This document shows positions 1 through 8,622 of a stretch of 47,605 nucleotides of DNA, in pieces; within the stretch, counting starts at the first letter, position 1; every line of letters begins with the position of its first letter. The notes beneath the pieces are model-generated. The model made no database searches and was not told the DNA's origin. It was given only the letters and a program-made list of their open reading frames with translations. The position numbers were made by a program, and so were the translations under genes. This DNA is from JBMNQI01 sp050944055 (GTDB lineage Bacteria > Bacillota > Clostridia > Oscillospirales > Oscillospiraceae), in assembly GCA_050944055.1 (NCBI GenBank), contig JBMNQI010000009.1:1-47605 (forward strand), read 5' to 3'.

Positions 1-23
1 AAAAGATTTGGGAGGTCGGCGTA

Positions 24-683
24 ATGGACAGAAGAAAGCGCGTTTTAGCTCTTGCGGTTGTGTTCGCGTTGAATATTTTGGTCATCCTGCTTGCCGAAAG
101 CGCTTCTGCGGCGACTTTCAAGCAGGGCTCGACCGGCAGTACGGTGACTCAGATACAGCAGAGACTCATAAACTGGGGTTATCTCAGCGGCTGGGCCGAC
201 GGTGTTTACGGGAGTAAGACCAGAGCCGCGGTTGTAAAATTCCAGCGAAAAAACGGCCTCAAGGTCGACGGTATCTGCGGGCCTGAGACACTGGCGGCGC
301 TGGGCATCAGCGTTACAAGCGGAGGCAGCCAGCGGAACGAGGTCAACCTTTTGGCCAGGCTCATTTCGGCGGAGGCGCGCGGGGAACCGTACAGCGGAAT
401 GGTTGCGGTAGGCGCTGTTGTCCTGAACCGCGTCGACCACCCGTCTTTTCCTAATACACTTGCGGGCGTCATCTATCAGAAAGGCGCTTTCACGTGCATA
501 GAAGACGGCCAGTGGGACCAGCCCGTCAGCGATTCCGCTTACCAGGCCGCGAGGGAGGCGCTTAACGGCTCCGACCCTTCGGGCGGCGCTATCTACTACT
601 ATAACCCGAATAAGGCGTCTAACCAGTGGATACGCTCGCGGCCGGTTATAACTACCATAGGCAGCCACTTGTTCTGCGCATAA
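24..683 (+). CDS. sleB: SleB/CwlJ-type cell wall hydrolase with peptidoglycan-binding domain
   Basis: Predicted exported lytic enzyme of the spore cortex hydrolase family, which breaks peptidoglycan, classically during germination. The 219 aa protein opens with a basic n-region and a hydrophobic signal sequence ending near ESASAA (about residue 29). A PG_binding_1 domain follows (about 36-95: GSTGSTVTQIQQRL, then the VDGICGPET turn). A Hydrolase_2 domain fills residues 105-219 and includes the SAEARGEPYSG segment with the putative catalytic Glu. This is the order found in SleB. GGGAGG sits 8 nt before the ATG. It is a single gene, convergent with mgtE and closed by a hairpin. No ypeB follows, so a vegetative role as a wall hydrolase is also possible. 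Confidence 0.9.
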   Translation: MDRRKRVLALAVVFALNILVILLAESASAATFKQGSTGSTVTQIQQRLINWGYLSGWADGVYGSKTRAAVVKFQRKNGLKVDGICGPETLAALGISVTSGGSQRNEVNLLARLISAEARGEPYSGMVAVGAVVLNRVDHPSFPNTLAGVIYQKGAFTCIEDGQWDQPVSDSAYQAAREALNGSDPSGGAIYYYNPNKASNQWIRSRPVITTIGSHLFCA

Positions 684-690
684 AAGGCAA

Positions 691-720
691 AAGCTCCGGG
701 CGCTTCGGCATCCGGAGCTT
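691..720 (+). terminator. Hairpin between convergent sleB-like gene and mgtE
   Basis: Nine-base arms AAGCTCCGG / CCGGAGCTT with a 12-nt loop, 8 bp after the sleB-like stop. There is no long T run, so it may serve both directions weakly. Confidence 0.6.
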
Positions 721-757
721 ATTAGCGCGTGCAGGCTTTCCCTGCTTATAGGCTTTT

Positions 758-2086
758 TCAGTAGGAAATATTGAGGAGAAACGAGGCGATATTGAAAAAG
801 ATCGTAAGAGAAAGAGCGTCGACTATGGTGGTTATGAGCGGGCTGGCCATTAAAGCCGGGTCAAGCCTGAGCTTTGTGGCAAGAAGAGGCAGCGTGCAGC
901 CGACCAGCTTGGAAACGACGACGACGCAGACAAGAGTGAGGGAGACAATAAGCGCCATCTGCGAGTCCTGGTACATAAATATTATGCGCGCGTAATTCAC
1001 GGCGGCAATCATTATGCCGACCATGAGGCTGATGCGAAGCTCCTTCCACATTATCCATAGTATGTCCTTAAAACCGACCTCACCGAGCGTCAGGCTGCGT
1101 ATAACCGAGACGCTGGCCTGGCTGCCCGCGTTGCCGCCAGTTCCCATCAGCATCGGTATGAAGGAGGCCAGCATCACGTTCACGGCAAGCGCGGACTGAT
1201 ATTTTTCGATTATAAGCCCCGTCAGCGTGGCGGAGAGCATGAGGACGACGAGCCATACGATGCGCTTTCGCGCAAGCATGATTACGCCGGATTGGACATA
1301 GCTGGCCTCAATAGGCTGCATGGCGGCCATCTTGTATATGTCTTCCGAGGCCTCTTCCTCAATAACGTCTACTATATCGTCGATTGTAATTATGCCGACA
1401 AGACGATTCTCCATATCTACGACCGGCAGCGACTCAAAGTCGTATTTTTTAAACAGCATCGCGGCCACGGCCTGATCGTCGTGCGTGTTGACGGATATGA
1501 CGTTTCTCTCCATTAGTTCGGAAACGAGCTGGTCGTCCCGCCCTCCGAGCACGTCGCGAAGGCTGATTACGCCCTCGAGCCTGCGCTTCCCGTCCGTTAC
1601 AAACAGTGTGGAGATTGACTCCTTGTCAGCGCAGTGCCGGCGGATCTCGTCAATCGAACGGCCGACAGTCCAGTCCCCGTCGAGCTCCTGAAGCTCTATT
1701 GTCATTAGGCTTCCGGCCGAGTCCTCCGGGTACATAAGCAGCTGGTTGATATATTTCCGGGTTTCGCTGCTGGCCGTTTTAATGACGCGCTTGACTATGG
1801 ACGCCGGCATCTCCTCAAGAAAATCCACAGTGTCGTCCAGAAACAGATCATCTATAATACGGGCCAGCTCGCTGTCGTTTATGACTTCGACGACGGCTCT
1901 TTGAAGATCACGGCTGAGATAGGAAAAAACCTCGGCCCCAATATCCTTCGGAAGCAGGCGGAAGACAACGACAAGACGCGGGTCGTCCCTGATCTCCTCG
2001 ATAAACTCCGCGATGTCGGCGGATTTCATCTCCTGTATCTGCCTTCGCGCTTCAAAATATTTTTTTTCGTCAATTAAATTCAGCAA
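758..2086 (-). CDS. mgtE: MgtE-family magnesium transporter
   Basis: Magnesium channel/transporter of the inner membrane. The 442 aa length is normal for the family. Domain order is an N-terminal helical MgtE_N domain (about 15-120), two CBS domains (about 125-245; SMTIELQELDG and LVGIITIDDIVDVIEEE), and a five-helix membrane domain (about 280-440). The family signature GTGGNAGSQASVSVIR lies in the second membrane region. The acidic N and CBS domains sense cytosolic Mg2+ in known members. The start is uncertain: a TTG directly abuts the GGGGAG ribosome site, an in-frame TAA lies four codons upstream, and no ATG is near. A structured leader precedes the gene (see 2097-2267). Confidence 0.93.
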   Translation of the reverse strand: MLNLIDEKKYFEARRQIQEMKSADIAEFIEEIRDDPRLVVVFRLLPKDIGAEVFSYLSRDLQRAVVEVINDSELARIIDDLFLDDTVDFLEEMPASIVKRVIKTASSETRKYINQLLMYPEDSAGSLMTIELQELDGDWTVGRSIDEIRRHCADKESISTLFVTDGKRRLEGVISLRDVLGGRDDQLVSELMERNVISVNTHDDQAVAAMLFKKYDFESLPVVDMENRLVGIITIDDIVDVIEEEASEDIYKMAAMQPIEASYVQSGVIMLARKRIVWLVVLMLSATLTGLIIEKYQSALAVNVMLASFIPMLMGTGGNAGSQASVSVIRSLTLGEVGFKDILWIMWKELRISLMVGIMIAAVNYARIIFMYQDSQMALIVSLTLVCVVVVSKLVGCTLPLLATKLRLDPALMASPLITTIVDALSLTIFFNIASFLLNISY

Positions 2087-2096
2087 CTCCCCAATT

Positions 2097-2267
2097 TAAA
2101 AACCCCCTGACTGGAGGCGGGGAGAGAGTCCATAAGCTTATGCGCGGGCGGATTTATTCCCGCTTCATTACGGACGGTCCCCGACCTCTGTATGTATTAT
2201 GCGCCGAATCCGTACTGTGTCCCGAGCCCGAGTCCATCCGTTTTTCACCACCTGTAAAACAGACTCT
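2097..2267 (-). promoter_or_regulatory. Structured mRNA leader upstream of mgtE (family not recognised)
   Basis: Read on the minus strand, the leader can fold into a closed multi-stem element. The outer stem pairs AGAGTC (2262-2267) with GACTCT (2125-2130). A second pairs CGGATGG (2234-2240) with CCGTCCG (2171-2177). A third pairs GCGGG with CCCGC (2159-2163 and 2144-2148). A perfect CATAAGCTTATG palindrome is at 2131-2142. It ends in a short C4/G4 stem followed by five T (2097-2122), just before the ribosome site. This is the layout of a metal riboswitch with an expression platform. I could not match the conserved M-box core (GGUGAGGCUCC), so the class is open. Confidence 0.4.
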
Positions 2268-2291
2268 TATAGAAGGTTAAACATATGTTTC

Positions 2292-2320
2292 TTGCATTTC
2301 TTAATAATATAATATAAAAT
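2292..2320 (+). promoter_or_regulatory. Candidate sigmaA promoter for the nitroreductase gene
   Basis: TTGCAT, 17-nt AT-rich spacer, TAAAAT, leaving a leader of about 105 nt before the nitroreductase gene. Confidence 0.4.
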
Positions 2321-2434
2321 TTCCAGCATAGAATAATTGCCGAAAGCGGCGTATACCCTCTTCGCCCGTGATGCGGGACAGAAGTTCATAAAAGGCCGCA
2401 CAATAATCTAAAGATTTGTCGGGAGGTAATGATC

Positions 2435-2965
2435 TTGGATGTAATGAAAGCAATCGCTGAGCGCAGGAGCATACGCGCGTATAAGGACGCGCCGGTTACC
2501 AAAGAACAGCTTATGACCGTTCTCGAGGCTGTCCGCCTCGCGCCGTCGTGGAAGGACAAGCAGTGCTGGAGCGTCGTCGTCGTATCCGGGCGCGAGCGCA
2601 TCAGGCAGCTCGGCGTGCTTCTTCGGAATAACCCCGGCGCAAGCGTCTTCGAAACAGTGCCGTATTTCCTCGTATTTGTCGCGGACCCGTCAAAGAGCGG
2701 CAACCGTGAGGATAAGCCTTATTATATGACGGATATTGGCATATGCATGCAAAACGCCGTGCTCGCGGCGCGCGAGCTGGGCCTCGGCACCTGCTGGATA
2801 GGCGCTTTTACCGAAGAGCCGATTAAAAAGTTCCTGGGAATTCCGGAAGAACTGAGAATCGTGGCCCTGACGCCGCTCGGCGTACCCGCAGAAAACCCGG
2901 ATATGCGCCCCCGCATGGAGATTTCAGAATTCGTTTTTGACAACGAGTGGGGGAAAAAACTGTGA
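2435..2965 (+). CDS. Nitroreductase family protein
   Basis: FMN-dependent NAD(P)H oxidoreductase of the nitroreductase fold, typically a dimer acting on nitroaromatics, quinones or other electrophiles. The N-terminus has the family hallmark AIAERRSIRAYKD (FMN phosphate contact), then LAPSWKDKQCW, and the C-terminal half has GLGTCWIGAF with the usual GIPEELRIVALTPLGVP. About 176 aa, a compact member. The start chosen is TTG at 2435, 8 nt after GGGAGG. The ATG at 2429 sits only 2 nt from that site, and ATG 2444 is too distant. A 24-nt gap separates it from an OYE-domain fragment. Substrate unknown. Confidence 0.87.
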   Translation: MDVMKAIAERRSIRAYKDAPVTKEQLMTVLEAVRLAPSWKDKQCWSVVVVSGRERIRQLGVLLRNNPGASVFETVPYFLVFVADPSKSGNREDKPYYMTDIGICMQNAVLAARELGLGTCWIGAFTEEPIKKFLGIPEELRIVALTPLGVPAENPDMRPRMEISEFVFDNEWGKKL

Positions 2966-2989
2966 CGCGGCTGGTGCCGGGGTACTAAG

Positions 2990-3376
2990 ATGTATTGTGT
3001 ACGCATTCCCGGAATTGAGAACGCGGCTAATATTGCCGAGGCGTACAGAGCGCAGGAGGAAGTAGGCGAAAACGTCGTTATCCTGGGCGCGGATCTTCGC
3101 GGCTGCGAGGCGGCTTTGCATTTTTCGCGCCTCGGAAGGAAGGTGCGCCTCGTCGAAAGCGGGCCTGCGGTAGCGCCGGAGGCGGAGAGCATCCTGCGCG
3201 GGCCTCTGCCCGGGCGTCTCGACGAATACGGCGTCGAAGTAATACTGAACACGACCTGCACCGCTATTGAGCACGACGGCGTACGCGTGCGCATGACAGG
3301 AGACATAAACGGGGCTGAGCTGTTTATATATGCCGATACCGTGCTTGTCGGCGCGGGCTCCGGTCAAGAACTCTGA
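2990..3376 (+). CDS. Truncated FAD/NAD(P)-binding domain, remnant of an OYE/enoate reductase
   Basis: A 128 aa ORF that resembles only the second dinucleotide-binding subdomain of the large OYE-type reductases elsewhere in this window. IPGIENAAN, then VVILGADLRGCEAALHFSRLG, aligns with IPGIERENV and VVIIGGGLVGCEVG of the 16186-18138 protein, and ADTVLVGAG matches the end-domain strand. The barrel, the iron-sulfur cluster and the C-terminal VIGDC FAD strand are missing. In the GxGxxG turn, GADLRG replaces GGGLVG, which should weaken nucleotide binding. There is no good ribosome site. Most likely a decaying gene end, though the frame is still open. Independent function is doubtful. Confidence 0.55.
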   Translation: MYCVRIPGIENAANIAEAYRAQEEVGENVVILGADLRGCEAALHFSRLGRKVRLVESGPAVAPEAESILRGPLPGRLDEYGVEVILNTTCTAIEHDGVRVRMTGDINGAELFIYADTVLVGAGSGQEL

Positions 3377-3435
3377 CGGGGCGGTATTGTCGCCGCGCGG
3401 GTTTTCGGAACAGGCTAATATTTAGTATAAAAACG

Positions 3436-3462
3436 GGGTATCTCAAATTGCTGAGATATCCC
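3436..3462. terminator. Bidirectional terminator hairpin
   Basis: GGGTATCTCA / TGAGATATCCC arms around a 6-nt loop, between the convergent OYE fragment and prmA. Confidence 0.6.
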
Positions 3463-3503
3463 GAAATACTCTTATCCCGAGGCCGAAGGCCGTTCTCGTG
3501 ATA

Positions 3504-4433
3504 TCAGCGCTTTTCGGGAATGGCGAGGAAAGCCGCCCAGTCCTCCTCCATACGTTTTTCTTTTATGAAAAAGCCGTTTTGCTTGAGAGCGCTTTCAACC
3601 TCGCCGGCCCTGTGGGAGATTATTCCGGAGCATATGAAGGCGCCTCCGGGTGCGATAAAACGGCGGACAAAGCCTGATAGAGGTATAATTACGTCAGCGA
3701 CTATGTTGGCGAGAACGAGGACCGATTTTTCGGCCTCAAACCGAGACTTTAAACCCTCGTCCGTAAGCGCGTTGCCGCATATAAAGCTGCATTTCGGAGG
3801 ATAAAACCCGTTTTCGGCGGCGTTTTTCGCAGCAGTGTCCGCCGACAACGGGTCGATATCGCAGCCGAGCGCCGTTTCCGCGCCGAGCAGCAATGAGGCG
3901 ATGGCAAGTATGCCGCTGCCGCACCCCAAATCCAGGACGCTGCCGCCCCGCAATCCGGCCTTTTCCATAAGCTCGAGGCAGAGCCTCGTCGTGGCGTGAG
4001 AGCCTGTGCCGAAGCTGACGCCGGGATCCAGGCGCAGGACTTTGCGCGTATTTCCCTCGGGCAGAGGCTCCCAAAGAGGCAGAATAAGCAGCTTCTCACC
4101 TGCTGCAATCGGTTTATAGTATTTCTTATAGTTGTTTTCCCAGTCTTCGCTCTTAATAACTGCTGTTTCTATATTGTAGCCGGCACAAAGGGAATTCAGC
4201 CTGGGCAGCTCTTTTTCGTCGGAGAGGTAGAGCTTTATTCGGGACAGGCCGCGCGTCGCGGCTATAAGCTCGTCGTCAACATAGTCCCAGCAGGACCTGT
4301 TGTTTTCAAGGAAGGCGTCGAAATCCGCCTCGTCCTCAATCTGCAGGCCGGTGTAGCCCGCTATCGTAAGCTTTTCGGCAAGCGAATCTATTTCGTCATG
4401 TGTCGTTGAAATCGAAACCTCTATCCAGTCCAT
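3504..4433 (-). CDS. prmA: Ribosomal protein L11 methyltransferase
   Basis: SAM-dependent methyltransferase that trimethylates ribosomal protein L11 in the cytoplasm. The 309 aa length is standard. The N-terminal substrate-recognition domain (about 1-120) begins MDWIEVSIST, typical for PrmA. The Rossmann methyltransferase domain has motif I VLDLGCGSGILAIAS (about 166-180), the preceding RLDPGVSFGTGSHATT segment, and the NIV motif (LANIVADVIIPL) where the family normally has N-[IL]-. It starts at ATG 4433. The 4448-6145 gene lies 14 bp upstream on the same strand, so the two are probably co-transcribed. Confidence 0.95.
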   Translation of the reverse strand: MDWIEVSISTTHDEIDSLAEKLTIAGYTGLQIEDEADFDAFLENNRSCWDYVDDELIAATRGLSRIKLYLSDEKELPRLNSLCAGYNIETAVIKSEDWENNYKKYYKPIAAGEKLLILPLWEPLPEGNTRKVLRLDPGVSFGTGSHATTRLCLELMEKAGLRGGSVLDLGCGSGILAIASLLLGAETALGCDIDPLSADTAAKNAAENGFYPPKCSFICGNALTDEGLKSRFEAEKSVLVLANIVADVIIPLSGFVRRFIAPGGAFICSGIISHRAGEVESALKQNGFFIKEKRMEEDWAAFLAIPEKR

Positions 4434-4447
4434 ATGCCCTCCGATAA

Positions 4448-6145
4448 CTATCCGTATACCGTGACGCCCGTAAGTTCGCCCGAATCGGAGACGTTGTTGC
4501 CGAAGCAGTACAGCTTCTGCAGCCTGGGGCAGCCCTTGAGGCCGGCGACGCTCGTTAGCTGGTTGTAGTCAAGGTCGAGCTTAGTGAGGGAGGGGCAGCC
4601 GATGAAGGCGCGTACCTCCGATATGAAGTTGTGATTCATATAGCAGGCCTCAAGCGACGACATCCCGGACATATCGGGCAGCAATGAGAGATTGTTTGAA
4701 TTGAGGTTGAGCCTCTTCAGGCCGGTAAGCTCCGTCAGCGGCGAGATGTCCGAGACGAGGTTATTTTCCATTTCAAGCGTTTCAAGCTCCTTGCAGGCGG
4801 AAAGCGCGCTTAATTCCGAAATGCCGCAGAAATTAGCGACAAGCGTCTTCATGGAGTCGCAGCCGCCTATCGGGGATATATCCGCGACCGGGCAGCGGGT
4901 TATGTTTAGGTAAGAAAGGGCGGAAAGGCCTGAAAGCGGCCCTAAGTCGGACGCGACGTTGTCCTCAAGGTCCAGGCGCTCCAGGGTTAGTATGTTGGAA
5001 AGCGGGGACAGGTCGCCGACGGCGTTTTCGCGCAGGTTGAGCGCGATAAGCCCGTTCATCTCGGACAGCGGGGTAATGTCGGAGAGGCTGTTTTCCGACA
5101 GGTTGAGTTCTTTGAGGCTGCCGAGGCTTGTCAGTGCGGAGAGCCCTGCTATACTGTTGTCCGGCAGGCGCAGGATTTCGAGCGTGCCTATCTCGGATAT
5201 AATATCCAGATCCTGAGTCGATATGTCGCAGGATTCCAGAGTAAGGCTTTTCAGCTTGCCGAGCTGCCGAAGCTGCGACCAGTCGAGGTTTTTCTGGTCC
5301 TTGAGCGTAAGCTCGGTAAGCTCCGGGAACCAGTGCAGGTCGCCGAGCGAATTAAGCGCGCCGTCCGCTTCGCCGACTTCGAGCGCTGTGACGGCCGCTG
5401 CCTCCGTGCTTATGACTTCAAGACCGGCGGCTTTACCAAGCGCGCGGCGCGCGGCTTTCTCCATGGCCTGGTCTTCGAAGGTTACGACCTGAATGACGTC
5501 CTTTACCTCGTATTCGGCGCGCACCATGGAGCTGACCGCGCCGTATTCGTCGACGGCGATGGCGATAATCTCGGTGACTCCGTCCCCCAGTGTAATGGGC
5601 CCGGAATAGACGCTGCCGGAGGTGGACGGGTAGTCTCCGCCGACGCTGTAAAGGCAGTTTACGTCAGAGTCGATAGCAACGGATATGTATTCGTTGTAAA
5701 CGCCGGGAGCGGGAGAGAGGATGGGGGCGGCGGGGCGTGCTTTTTCGATTTCGGCCTTTGCGTCCGGGTCGGCTACGCTGTCGAGCAATATGGCGGCGTC
5801 GAGCAGCTTGTCCTGCTCGACGAATGCGGCCGAAAGACGTATATAGAGCGCGGACGAAGAAGGGCATGACCTGATCCCGTCGTAAAGCGTCTGCTCCGCC
5901 TTTGTATAGTCGCTGTTGTCTATGTAATAATTGGCTATAGCGAGATAAAGCTCCGGCTGATCGCTGACACGGTCAACCGAGCGCCGATAGCAGGATACCG
6001 CGGCTTCAATATTGCCTTTTTCGGCGGCGCGGTCGCCAAGCTTAGTCCAGATTTCCGCCATCAGATCGTCGCGGAAGAAATATATAAAACCGCAGGCTAT
6101 TATAGCCAGCAGTACGAGTGCGAGCAGGACTTTCAAAAGCTTCAT
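4448..6145 (-). CDS. Membrane-anchored TPR / chitobiase-like / leucine-rich repeat protein
   Basis: 565 aa surface-type protein of unknown specific role. One N-terminal membrane segment (about 4-26) is followed by TPR-like helices (about 35-125; ELYLAIANYYIDNSDYTKAE). A beta-sandwich like the C-terminal domain of beta-hexosaminidases follows (about 140-215; SPAPGVYNEYISVAI, SVGGDYPSTSG). About twelve 22-residue leucine-rich repeats run from about 255 to the end, of the bacterial SDS22/internalin type (LKELNLSENSLSDITPLSEM). LRRs of this type usually bind proteins. It is likely anchored outside the cell. It sits directly upstream of prmA, a pairing that gives no functional clue. Final residues GVTVYG close the last strand, so the gene looks intact. 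Confidence 0.82.
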   Translation of the reverse strand: MKLLKVLLALVLLAIIACGFIYFFRDDLMAEIWTKLGDRAAEKGNIEAAVSCYRRSVDRVSDQPELYLAIANYYIDNSDYTKAEQTLYDGIRSCPSSSALYIRLSAAFVEQDKLLDAAILLDSVADPDAKAEIEKARPAAPILSPAPGVYNEYISVAIDSDVNCLYSVGGDYPSTSGSVYSGPITLGDGVTEIIAIAVDEYGAVSSMVRAEYEVKDVIQVVTFEDQAMEKAARRALGKAAGLEVISTEAAAVTALEVGEADGALNSLGDLHWFPELTELTLKDQKNLDWSQLRQLGKLKSLTLESCDISTQDLDIISEIGTLEILRLPDNSIAGLSALTSLGSLKELNLSENSLSDITPLSEMNGLIALNLRENAVGDLSPLSNILTLERLDLEDNVASDLGPLSGLSALSYLNITRCPVADISPIGGCDSMKTLVANFCGISELSALSACKELETLEMENNLVSDISPLTELTGLKRLNLNSNNLSLLPDMSGMSSLEACYMNHNFISEVRAFIGCPSLTKLDLDYNQLTSVAGLKGCPRLQKLYCFGNNVSDSGELTGVTVYG

Positions 6146-6393
6146 GTCGTTAATCCCCGTTTTTACAATAATGCTCAGTCTGGATTATAACACAGGAGGA
6201 TTTTAAAAAGCAAAGCCTAATTGACTTTTTACAATTTGTTTACGCTTTTATGAGCATTCTGTATATAATTGTATCATTAAACTATGTTTTATAATAATAC
6301 AGGAAATTGATCTGTTTGCCCGCACGGCGGCCGTCGCGGCAACGCGCTCGAATACTCTCAGGTTTAGCTTCGTGCGGTGAAAGGAATTGCAAT

Positions 6394-7080
6394 ATGGAAA
6401 AGAAACTCGTTCTGGTCGTCGAGGACGACGCTAATATAGCGGAGCTGCTGCGCCTTTATCTCGAAAAGGAGGATTTCAGCGTCGTTTCGGCCGCTGACGG
6501 CGGCGAAGCACTGAAAAGATTCAACGAGGATTCGCCTGATATTGTGCTTCTGGACATTATGCTGCCCGTGATGGACGGCTGGACGGTCTGCCGCAAGATC
6601 AGGGAGGTTTCCGCCGTCCCGATAATTATGCTCACAGCCAAAGGCGAGACCATCGACAAGGTGAGCGGACTTGAGATGGGCGCCGACGATTACATAACCA
6701 AGCCGTTCGAGATGAAAGAGGTAATAGCGCGAATAAGGGCGGTTCTTCGCCGCGGCTTCAAGGAGGCTGAGACGCAGAAAAAGCTTACGTTTGACAAGCT
6801 CGTAATCAATATGGACTCATACGAGCTGCTCGTGAACGGGAAGCGCGTCGACACTCCCCCGAAGGAGATGGAGCTTCTGTACCACCTTGCTTCCTCTCCG
6901 AACCGTGTTTTCACGCGCAATCAGCTGCTCGACGAGGTATGGGGATTTGATTATTTCGGCGATTCCCGCACGGTGGACGTACATATAAAGCGCCTGCGCG
7001 AGAAGCTTGAGAACGTGAGCGACAGGTGGAGCCTTCGCACCGTCTGGGGCGTCGGTTATAAGTTTGAATCCAAGGATTAA
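6394..7080 (+). CDS. OmpR/PhoB-family response regulator
   Basis: Two-component DNA-binding regulator, 228 aa. The receiver domain (1-120) has acidic pocket EDD, the phospho-accepting Asp in VLLDIMLPVMDG, Thr in IIMLTAKG and Lys in DYITKPFE. A winged-helix output domain (about 130-228) ends in DVHIKRLREKLE and TVWGVGYKFE. The ATG at 6394 is chosen because it follows AAGGA by 8 nt and begins with the usual MEKKLVLVVEDD. Extending upstream to 6307 would add 29 unrelated residues. It is co-transcribed with the kinase 21 bp downstream and probably with the HtrA gene, suggesting a cell-envelope stress circuit such as CssRS-HtrA. Confidence 0.93.
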   Translation: MEKKLVLVVEDDANIAELLRLYLEKEDFSVVSAADGGEALKRFNEDSPDIVLLDIMLPVMDGWTVCRKIREVSAVPIIMLTAKGETIDKVSGLEMGADDYITKPFEMKEVIARIRAVLRRGFKEAETQKKLTFDKLVINMDSYELLVNGKRVDTPPKEMELLYHLASSPNRVFTRNQLLDEVWGFDYFGDSRTVDVHIKRLREKLENVSDRWSLRTVWGVGYKFESKD

Positions 7081-7101
7081 CAGTTTTGAGGAGGCGCCTT
7101 C

Positions 7102-8532
7102 GTGAAAAGCCTGTTTATGCGGCAATTTTTAACGACCGTGGCGCTGCTTATTATCAGTTTCGCGCTGACAGGGGCGCTCTTCTTCTCCTTTTCATACCAA
7201 TACATCATGTCGGATAAGAAGGAGGCTCTGCAAAAAAACGCCGATACCGTGGCCCACTCCGCGCTTGCCTACCGCAAGACCGGGGACCTCGGCTCGAACT
7301 GGGATTTCCGAATGAACATCACTTCAACCGCGCAGGCCGCGGGAATCCACATTTTCGTCTGCGATCCCGGCGGCGTGGTTATCTCCTGCTCAGACCAGGA
7401 TTTCCGCAGCCGCTATATTGGGAGAATCCTGGATAAAATTGTGGTGGATACGGTGACGCGGGACGGGGAGTACATCGCGCTTACCGACCTGGGCGGGTTT
7501 TACGATACCCAGTATTACGTCGTCGGGCGTCCTATAGCCTCCAGGGAAGGGAATGCCAACCTCGGCATGGTTTTTGTCTCAGCCGACGTGTCCAGCCTCA
7601 AGGCGCTCACGCGCACGCTTCTCGGCACATTTATATTTGTCGCCATTTGCGTCATGCTTCTGGCCTTTTTCTTCACCACCTACGCCTCTCAGCGCCAGAC
7701 CAAGCCGCTTATGGAGATGGCGGAGGCGGCGCGCCGCTTTGCCCACGGCCAGTGGGAGGTGCGTGTGCGCGACTACGGGCGCAAGGACGAGCTCGGGCAG
7801 CTCGCGACGGCTTTTAACGCAATGGCGGACTCTCTCTCGCGCGGTGAGAAGCTGCGGCGGGAGTTTGTCTCGAATGTATCGCACGAGTTGAAAACGCCGA
7901 TGACGACGATAGCCGGGTTCATAGACGGCATTCTGGACGGGACTATACCTCCGGAGCGGGAAAAACAATACCTGTCGATCGTTTCGGGCGAGATTTCGCG
8001 CCTGTCGCGCCTAGTCCGGCGCATGCTGGAGATTTCGCGCCTGCAGTCGGACGACGTGAAGCTCAATAAAATCTCGTTCGACCTTGTCGAGCTGATGCTG
8101 CGGACCCTGCTCACATTTGAGCAGAAGATAGAGGCAAAAGGCCTGACTGTAATGACCAAGCTGCCGCGCGACGCCGTCATGGTAAACGGCGACCCCGATT
8201 TGATCACTCAGGTAATATACAATCTTATTGAGAACGCGGTCAAATTCTCCTCAAAAGGCGGCCAATTGGGACTGGAGATCGTCAGGAAGGGCGGCAAGGC
8301 CCACGTAACGGTGCGAAATGAGGGCGAGACCATACCACCGGAACAGCAGGCGCTTATTTTCGACCGCTTCCACAAGGCAGACACCTCGCGCTCGGCCGAC
8401 CGCGACGGGGTCGGCCTGGGGCTTTATCTCGTGAAGACTATTCTTGACAACCACGGCGAGGATATAAGCCTGCAAAGTAAAAACGGCGTGACCGAATTTA
8501 CGTTCACGCTGGGTTTGGCCGATAGGAAATGA
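7102..8532 (+). CDS. Sensor histidine kinase
   Basis: Membrane sensor kinase partner of the adjacent regulator, 476 aa. TM1 at about 10-33, an extracytoplasmic sensor of about 130 residues (34-165), TM2 at about 172-195 and HAMP at about 196-248. HisKA has the H-box VSHELKTPMTT (His near 262). HATPase_c has the N-box YNLIENAVKF and G-box DGVGLGLYLV. It starts at GTG 7102 after GAGGAG. All catalytic boxes are intact. Context (HtrA-type protease next) suggests it senses misfolded or stressed envelope proteins. The signal itself is not visible. Confidence 0.93.
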   Translation: MKSLFMRQFLTTVALLIISFALTGALFFSFSYQYIMSDKKEALQKNADTVAHSALAYRKTGDLGSNWDFRMNITSTAQAAGIHIFVCDPGGVVISCSDQDFRSRYIGRILDKIVVDTVTRDGEYIALTDLGGFYDTQYYVVGRPIASREGNANLGMVFVSADVSSLKALTRTLLGTFIFVAICVMLLAFFFTTYASQRQTKPLMEMAEAARRFAHGQWEVRVRDYGRKDELGQLATAFNAMADSLSRGEKLRREFVSNVSHELKTPMTTIAGFIDGILDGTIPPEREKQYLSIVSGEISRLSRLVRRMLEISRLQSDDVKLNKISFDLVELMLRTLLTFEQKIEAKGLTVMTKLPRDAVMVNGDPDLITQVIYNLIENAVKFSSKGGQLGLEIVRKGGKAHVTVRNEGETIPPEQQALIFDRFHKADTSRSADRDGVGLGLYLVKTILDNHGEDISLQSKNGVTEFTFTLGLADRK

Positions 8533-8622
8533 CTGAGAGTTTAAGAAATATTCATATTTTATTAATATCAGTGTCTAAATTAGAAACTATATATAGCATA
8601 TAAGCTGGAGGTTGGACAAACG

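Noticed and set aside
45..668. Long open frame opposite the sleB-like gene
   Set aside because: Antisense shadow of a clear SleB protein. Similar shadows occur opposite many GC-rich genes here (for example 46334-47557 and 38467-39672).
2097..2267. M-box, cobalamin or c-di-AMP riboswitch assignment for the mgtE leader
   Set aside because: None of the conserved cores I know for these classes could be matched, so only a generic structured leader is claimed.
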